Positions 60,452 through 64,000 of a DNA stretch of 64,000 nucleotides are shown here, piece after piece. Positions within the stretch are counted from its first letter, which is position 1, and each line of letters begins with the position of its first letter. The DNA lies in NCBI RefSeq assembly GCF_900102105.1, contig NZ_FNBB01000001.1, positions 248,001 to 312,000 of the forward strand, in the 5' to 3' direction. The notes under the pieces were generated by a model. The model searched no databases and was not told the origin of the DNA. It worked only from the letters and a program-made list of their open reading frames with translations. Source of the DNA: Agrobacterium pusense. GTDB lineage: Bacteria > Pseudomonadota > Alphaproteobacteria > Rhizobiales > Rhizobiaceae. The position numbers were made by a program, and so were the translations under genes.

Positions 60452-62284
60452 ATGGCCATCAAGCAGCTCTCAGAAACCCTTATCAACCAGATCGCCGCCG
60501 GCGAGGTCATCGAAAGACCCTCCAGCGCCACGAAGGAACTGGTGGAAAATGCCATCGACGCCGGGGCGACGCGCATCGAGATCGCCACGGCGGGCGGCGG
60601 CAAGGGGCTGGTGCGGATTACCGACAATGGCTGTGGCATGTCTCCGGCCGATCTCGAGCTTGCGGTCAGGCGGCACTGCACCTCGAAGATTTCCGATACA
60701 CTTGACGATATACGCACGCTCGGCTTCCGCGGCGAGGCACTGCCCTCCATCGGCTCCGTGGCCAAGCTGACGATCACCAGCCGCCAGCAGGGCGCGGAGC
60801 AGGGTTCGGTGATTTCCGTCACCGGCGGCAAGGTTTCCGATGTGAGGCCGGCCGCCTCGAATGCCGGCACCATCGTCGAGGTGCGCGACCTGTTCTTCGC
60901 CACACCGGCACGGCTGAAATTCCTGAAGACGGAACGCGCCGAAGCGGCCGCAATCACCGAAGTCGTCAAACGCATGGCGATCGCCTTTCCGCATATCCGC
61001 TTCGTGCTGTCAGGCACGGATCGGTCGACGCTCGAAATTCCGTCGACGGGTGACGATCATCTGGCCCGCATGGCGCAGATTCTCGGTGCGGACTTCAAGG
61101 ACAACGCCATTGAAATCGATGCCGGGCGTGAGGATGTGACGCTGACGGGCTTTGCCGGCGTGCCCACCTTCAACCGTGGCAATTCGGCGCATCAATATGT
61201 CTTCGTCAACGGCCGTCCGGTGCAGGACAAACTGCTTTTATCCGCCATTCGCGGTGCTTATGCCGAAACCGTGCCGCATGGGCGATATCCTGTCGCGGTG
61301 CTTTCCATCACGCTCGATCCCGCCTTTGTGGATGTAAACGTACACCCGGCGAAATCCGACGTTCGTTTTCGCGACCCCGGGCTCATTCGCGGGCTGATCG
61401 TCGGCGCGATCCGCCAGGCGCTGACGCGTGACGGCGACAGGGCGGCAACGACGGGCGCCAGCCAGATGATGAACGCCTTCCGCCCCGGCTATAGCCCTTC
61501 TGGCCTCAGGCCATCGCCTTTCACGACCGCTCCCGCGCCATGGTCCGCCGCGACCTCGCCGTCACGGCCGCTCGCCGTTTCAGGCGCAACGCAGTTTTCG
61601 GAGGCGGTACAATCACATTTCTCGGACATCACCACCCCAACGGCGCGGGCCGAGTCTCGGGAAACTTATGAAGCCGGCGCGAGCTCCTCGCCCGAGCCCA
61701 CGCTCTACCCGCTCGGGGCCGCGCGGGCGCAGCTGCACGAGAACTACATCATCGCGCAGACAGAAAACGGCCTTGTCATCGTCGACCAGCATGCGGCGCA
61801 TGAGCGGCTGGTTTTCGAGCAGATGCGGAATGCACTGCATTCCAAACGGCCGGCTTCGCAGGTGCTGCTCATCCCCGAAATCATTGATCTGCCGGAAGAA
61901 GATTGCGACCGGCTGATGGATCACGCCACCGGTTTCGATGCGCTGGGGCTCGTCATCGAGCGTTTCGGGCCGGGTGCCGTCGCCGTTCGCGAAACCCCGG
62001 CCATGCTGGGTGAGGTCAACGTGCAGGGAATGGTGCGCCAGCTTGCCGACGAGATCGCCGAATGGGACGCCGCCTCGACGCTTGCCAACAAGCTGGAATA
62101 TGTCGCCGCCACAATGGCCTGCCACGGCTCGGTGCGTTCCGGCCGGCGCATGCGGCCGGAGGAGATGAATGCGCTTCTGCGGCAGATGGAAAATACACCG
62201 GGTTCGGGCCAGTGTAATCATGGCCGTCCGACCTATATCGAACTGAAGCTTTCCGATATAGAACGGCTCTTCGGCCGCAGCTGA
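60452..62284 (+). CDS. mutL: DNA mismatch repair protein MutL (endonuclease type)
   Basis: From [10 protein letters not shown] at 60452 the product has 610 residues. The GHKL ATPase part contains [60 protein letters not shown] and the HPAKSDVRF turn. The C-terminal dimerisation domain carries [12 protein letters not shown], the DQHA(x)2E(x)4E metal endonuclease motif, plus ACHGSVRSG and GQCNHGRP. It should therefore nick DNA itself, fitting a lineage without MutH. The linker is Pro/Ser/Thr-rich. An ATG at 60443 is also possible. Confidence 0.96.
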   Translation: MAIKQLSETLINQIAAGEVIERPSSATKELVENAIDAGATRIEIATAGGGKGLVRITDNGCGMSPADLELAVRRHCTSKISDTLDDIRTLGFRGEALPSIGSVAKLTITSRQQGAEQGSVISVTGGKVSDVRPAASNAGTIVEVRDLFFATPARLKFLKTERAEAAAITEVVKRMAIAFPHIRFVLSGTDRSTLEIPSTGDDHLARMAQILGADFKDNAIEIDAGREDVTLTGFAGVPTFNRGNSAHQYVFVNGRPVQDKLLLSAIRGAYAETVPHGRYPVAVLSITLDPAFVDVNVHPAKSDVRFRDPGLIRGLIVGAIRQALTRDGDRAATTGASQMMNAFRPGYSPSGLRPSPFTTAPAPWSAATSPSRPLAVSGATQFSEAVQSHFSDITTPTARAESRETYEAGASSSPEPTLYPLGAARAQLHENYIIAQTENGLVIVDQHAAHERLVFEQMRNALHSKRPASQVLLIPEIIDLPEEDCDRLMDHATGFDALGLVIERFGPGAVAVRETPAMLGEVNVQGMVRQLADEIAEWDAASTLANKLEYVAATMACHGSVRSGRRMRPEEMNALLRQMENTPGSGQCNHGRPTYIELKLSDIERLFGRS

Positions 62285-62434
62285 CGCCTTCTTACATGCA
62301 CGGGCGTCGGGGCTGGCCTTGCGCCACGCCGGCCTATATAAATTCAGGATACTGGAGCATCCGGATTGTTCAGGAAAACGCTACGCCGTTTCGGACTGGG
62401 TGCCCCGACAGGACAGAGCAGGAGACGAAAACGG

Positions 62435-62656
62435 ATGAACAGATTTGAAGGAGGCGGCAATCGCCTCGCCGTCATCGAATATCTCGACGGTGACTTCCGC
62501 ATCGTCCAGACCGGCTCGCATGTCATCTGCGCCATGACAGGCAAGAGCATTCCGCTCGATGAGCTGCGCTACTGGAGCGTGGCGCGGCAGGAGGCCTATG
62601 TGGATGCCGCGGCTTCTCTGGAAGCCGAAAAGAAGGCTGGTACTTTGCCGGCATAA
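62435..62656 (+). CDS. DUF2093 family protein
   Basis: From the ATG at 62435, with AGGAGACG upstream, the product has 73 residues: EGGGNRLAVIEYLDGDFRIV, then GSHVICAMTGKSIPLDELRY and WSVARQEAYVDAAASLE. This is the DUF2093 domain, a small conserved protein found near lpxK in Rhizobiales. One Cys pair (ICAMTG) is too small for a zinc site on its own. Its function is unknown. Confidence 0.88.
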   Translation: MNRFEGGGNRLAVIEYLDGDFRIVQTGSHVICAMTGKSIPLDELRYWSVARQEAYVDAAASLEAEKKAGTLPA

Positions 62657-62762
62657 GGAGGGAAGAGACGCGTCGAGTGTCGCGTGTTTGCCTCCCTCGT
62701 CCCTATGCTCGTCACGTCAGTGAGGAGAAACCGGCGCACGACGGTTTGTCTTTTTCGGTACC

Positions 62763-63809
62763 TTAACGCGACGTCCGCGAATTATCCCGAAGCAAACGGG
62801 CGCGGCAGTTCGCCACGGCCGTATCGATAATCGTTCCAGCCGCATTGGGATCGTCGAACACCATGTCGACCTCGATCACCAGGCTGTTCCAGAGCAATTC
62901 CTCTGCCCGGCCGTGGTGCCCGTTAAGCCGCACGGCATCCTTGGCCGTGGTGACAAGTTGCAGATCCGCCTTGCCTGCGTCCTGCAGAAGATCGGCAATC
63001 TCGTCATCGCTGAAGTGGTGATGATCCGGGAAAGAGCGCTGCATCACGATATCGCCGCCGAGCGCTTCGACGGTTCGATAAAATTTGGCCGGGTCGGCTA
63101 TGCCCGCATAGGCCAGCACACGCCTTCCCCTGAAATCCTGCGGCTCCTGCGGCGTGATCGCCGCAACGAAAACGGGTTTGGCAGCCTTTGCGGCTCGCCG
63201 CACAAGGGCATCGGCCGCGTGACCATTACCGACCTTCAGGAGCCCGGTCATATGCCGCATCTGTTCGGCGAGCGGGGCTCTTACCGGACCGCCCGGCACC
63301 AGATGGCCGTTGCCGATGCCGCGCATTGTATCGATGACGACAAGCGCATAATCCAGCGTCAGACGCGCGCTCTGAAACCCGTCATCCATGATGATGAGAT
63401 CAACGCCCTCTTTGATCAGGCGATGCGCACCCTCAACGCGGCGGCGCGAAATCACCGTCACCGCTTCGCGCGCCAGAAGCAACGGCTCGTCTCCGACATC
63501 GGCAGAGCGATGATGTGCGGGATCGACAAGGGTGGTGACATCCAGTGTGCCGCCATAACCGCGGCTGAGAAATCCGGGTTTCAAGCCTTTCGCAACGGCG
63601 GCCCTTGCAATTGCCATTGCCGTCGGCGTCTTGCCCGCGCCACCCACGGTAAAGTTGCCGATGCAGATGACCGGAACGGTGACACTTGCCCTTTTTCCCG
63701 TCCGCATGCGCCGGCCGGCGACCTTGCCGTAAAGAAGCGAGAAAGGAGACAGGAGCCACGCCTGCCAGCCCGCTTTCTGCCACCAGAAGGGCGGCGCTTC
63801 AGAAACCAT
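62763..63809 (-). CDS. lpxK: Tetraacyldisaccharide 4'-kinase (lipid A synthesis)
   Basis: The 348-residue enzyme has an N-terminal membrane-associated helix ([20 protein letters not shown]), Walker [29 protein letters not shown] and the acidic [20 protein letters not shown]. The family motif [16 protein letters not shown] follows. It phosphorylates the lipid A disaccharide precursor at the inner membrane. Upstream waaA is expected by analogy with related genomes, but the 191 bp left in the window do not show it clearly. Confidence 0.95.
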   Translation of the reverse strand: MVSEAPPFWWQKAGWQAWLLSPFSLLYGKVAGRRMRTGKRASVTVPVICIGNFTVGGAGKTPTAMAIARAAVAKGLKPGFLSRGYGGTLDVTTLVDPAHHRSADVGDEPLLLAREAVTVISRRRVEGAHRLIKEGVDLIIMDDGFQSARLTLDYALVVIDTMRGIGNGHLVPGGPVRAPLAEQMRHMTGLLKVGNGHAADALVRRAAKAAKPVFVAAITPQEPQDFRGRRVLAYAGIADPAKFYRTVEALGGDIVMQRSFPDHHHFSDDEIADLLQDAGKADLQLVTTAKDAVRLNGHHGRAEELLWNSLVIEVDMVFDDPNAAGTIIDTAVANCRARLLRDNSRTSR

Positions 63810-64000
63810 CTATTCCCGCTCCCGGCCGGGTCGCCCACGGCATTGCGTTCGCCATTTCACGTCTGGGAGGTTGTTTGCCAGAAAAAACCGTAAATTGCAA
63901 AATCCGAATAGACGGCTTTACGCACCGGTGCTGATACGGACTGGCCGTGATTTAACATGGAACTTCAATCTGCGCGCCGCGATATCCATTTTCTCCGTCA
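63810..64000. other. Window edge, unassigned
   Basis: 191 bp upstream of lpxK. A plus-strand frame opening with ATG at 63957 runs off the edge, and a minus-strand frame ends at 63918. Neither has enough residues to assign. Confidence 0.3.

Noticed and set aside
1-64000. tRNA, rRNA, CRISPR arrays, prophage or insertion sequence genes.
   Set aside because: No cloverleaf-like sequence, regular spacer array, transposase or phage structural gene was recognised on either strand by reading; a covariance-model scan would be needed to exclude small RNAs.

Overview
The window looks like a chromosomal segment of an Agrobacterium-type member of the Rhizobiaceae (Alphaproteobacteria). The evidence is high-GC codon use, BA14K-family proteins, a RibB whose second domain is degenerate, a bioMNY biotin importer, the split atpI-atpB-atpE-atpF'-atpF (F0) operon, a 639-residue Dxs, and RIME-like and other palindromic intergenic repeats. 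No phage, plasmid, insertion sequence, CRISPR array, rRNA or tRNA was seen. Most of it is ordinary core chromosome, with small accessory modules between core blocks.

Layout. 1-6.4 kb: end of a glyoxalase-like gene, HAD hydrolase, MazG-like hydrolase, pdxH, lipoprotein, DnaJ-like protein, fabI, histidine phosphatase, DUF1344 protein. 6.8-13.7 kb: aroC, ribB, a YcaQ-like protein, the ECF biotin importer bioMNY, a deacetylase-like enzyme and xseB. 14-20.6 kb: pirin, dxs, and two regulator modules (XRE and Lrp/AsnC), each with a visible palindromic operator in its divergent promoter region. 20.7-30.5 kb: chemoreceptor, tlyA, an RlmD-like RNA methyltransferase, a fatty-acid oxidation pair, a CorA-like transporter and two BA14K proteins. 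30.7-39.6 kb: a gbcAB-like glycine betaine demethylase pair, a Sua5-type enzyme, an FAD-linked dehydrogenase, a short glycosyltransferase-like protein, a PA0069-type radical SAM protein and rnhB. 39.8-41.1 kb: a MerR regulator and a class IV aminotransferase-fold enzyme, divergent. 41.2-44.2 kb: F0 ATP synthase operon on the minus strand, with a clear promoter and terminator. 44.2-52.3 kb: cell wall hydrolase, kup, corA, a Mrp protein with no cysteines, a cytoplasmic NrtA/NasS-like binding protein and a LuxR-type solo. 52.5-56.7 kb: an IclR-controlled sugar oxidation operon (SDR, dgoK, dgoA, SMP-30 lactonase). 56.9-60.1 kb: a GGDEF-EAL protein and a PAS-receiver protein without a kinase domain. 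60.4-63.8 kb: mutL, a DUF2093 protein and lpxK.

How the genes work together. Housekeeping operons supply fatty acids (fabI), chorismate (aroC), riboflavin (ribB), isoprenoid precursors (dxs), lipid A (lpxK), ATP synthase F0 and DNA repair (mutL, xseB, rnhB). The accessory modules are small regulator-plus-enzyme cassettes. Four of them (XRE, Lrp, MerR, IclR) have inverted repeats exactly where an operator would be expected. The least explained parts are the XRE/NTF2/monooxygenase module, the LuxR plus NrtA-like pair, the kinase-less PAS-receiver protein beside the GGDEF-EAL protein, and the modular palindromic repeats. I did not find a single large unprecedented system. The candidates are listed individually as findings.
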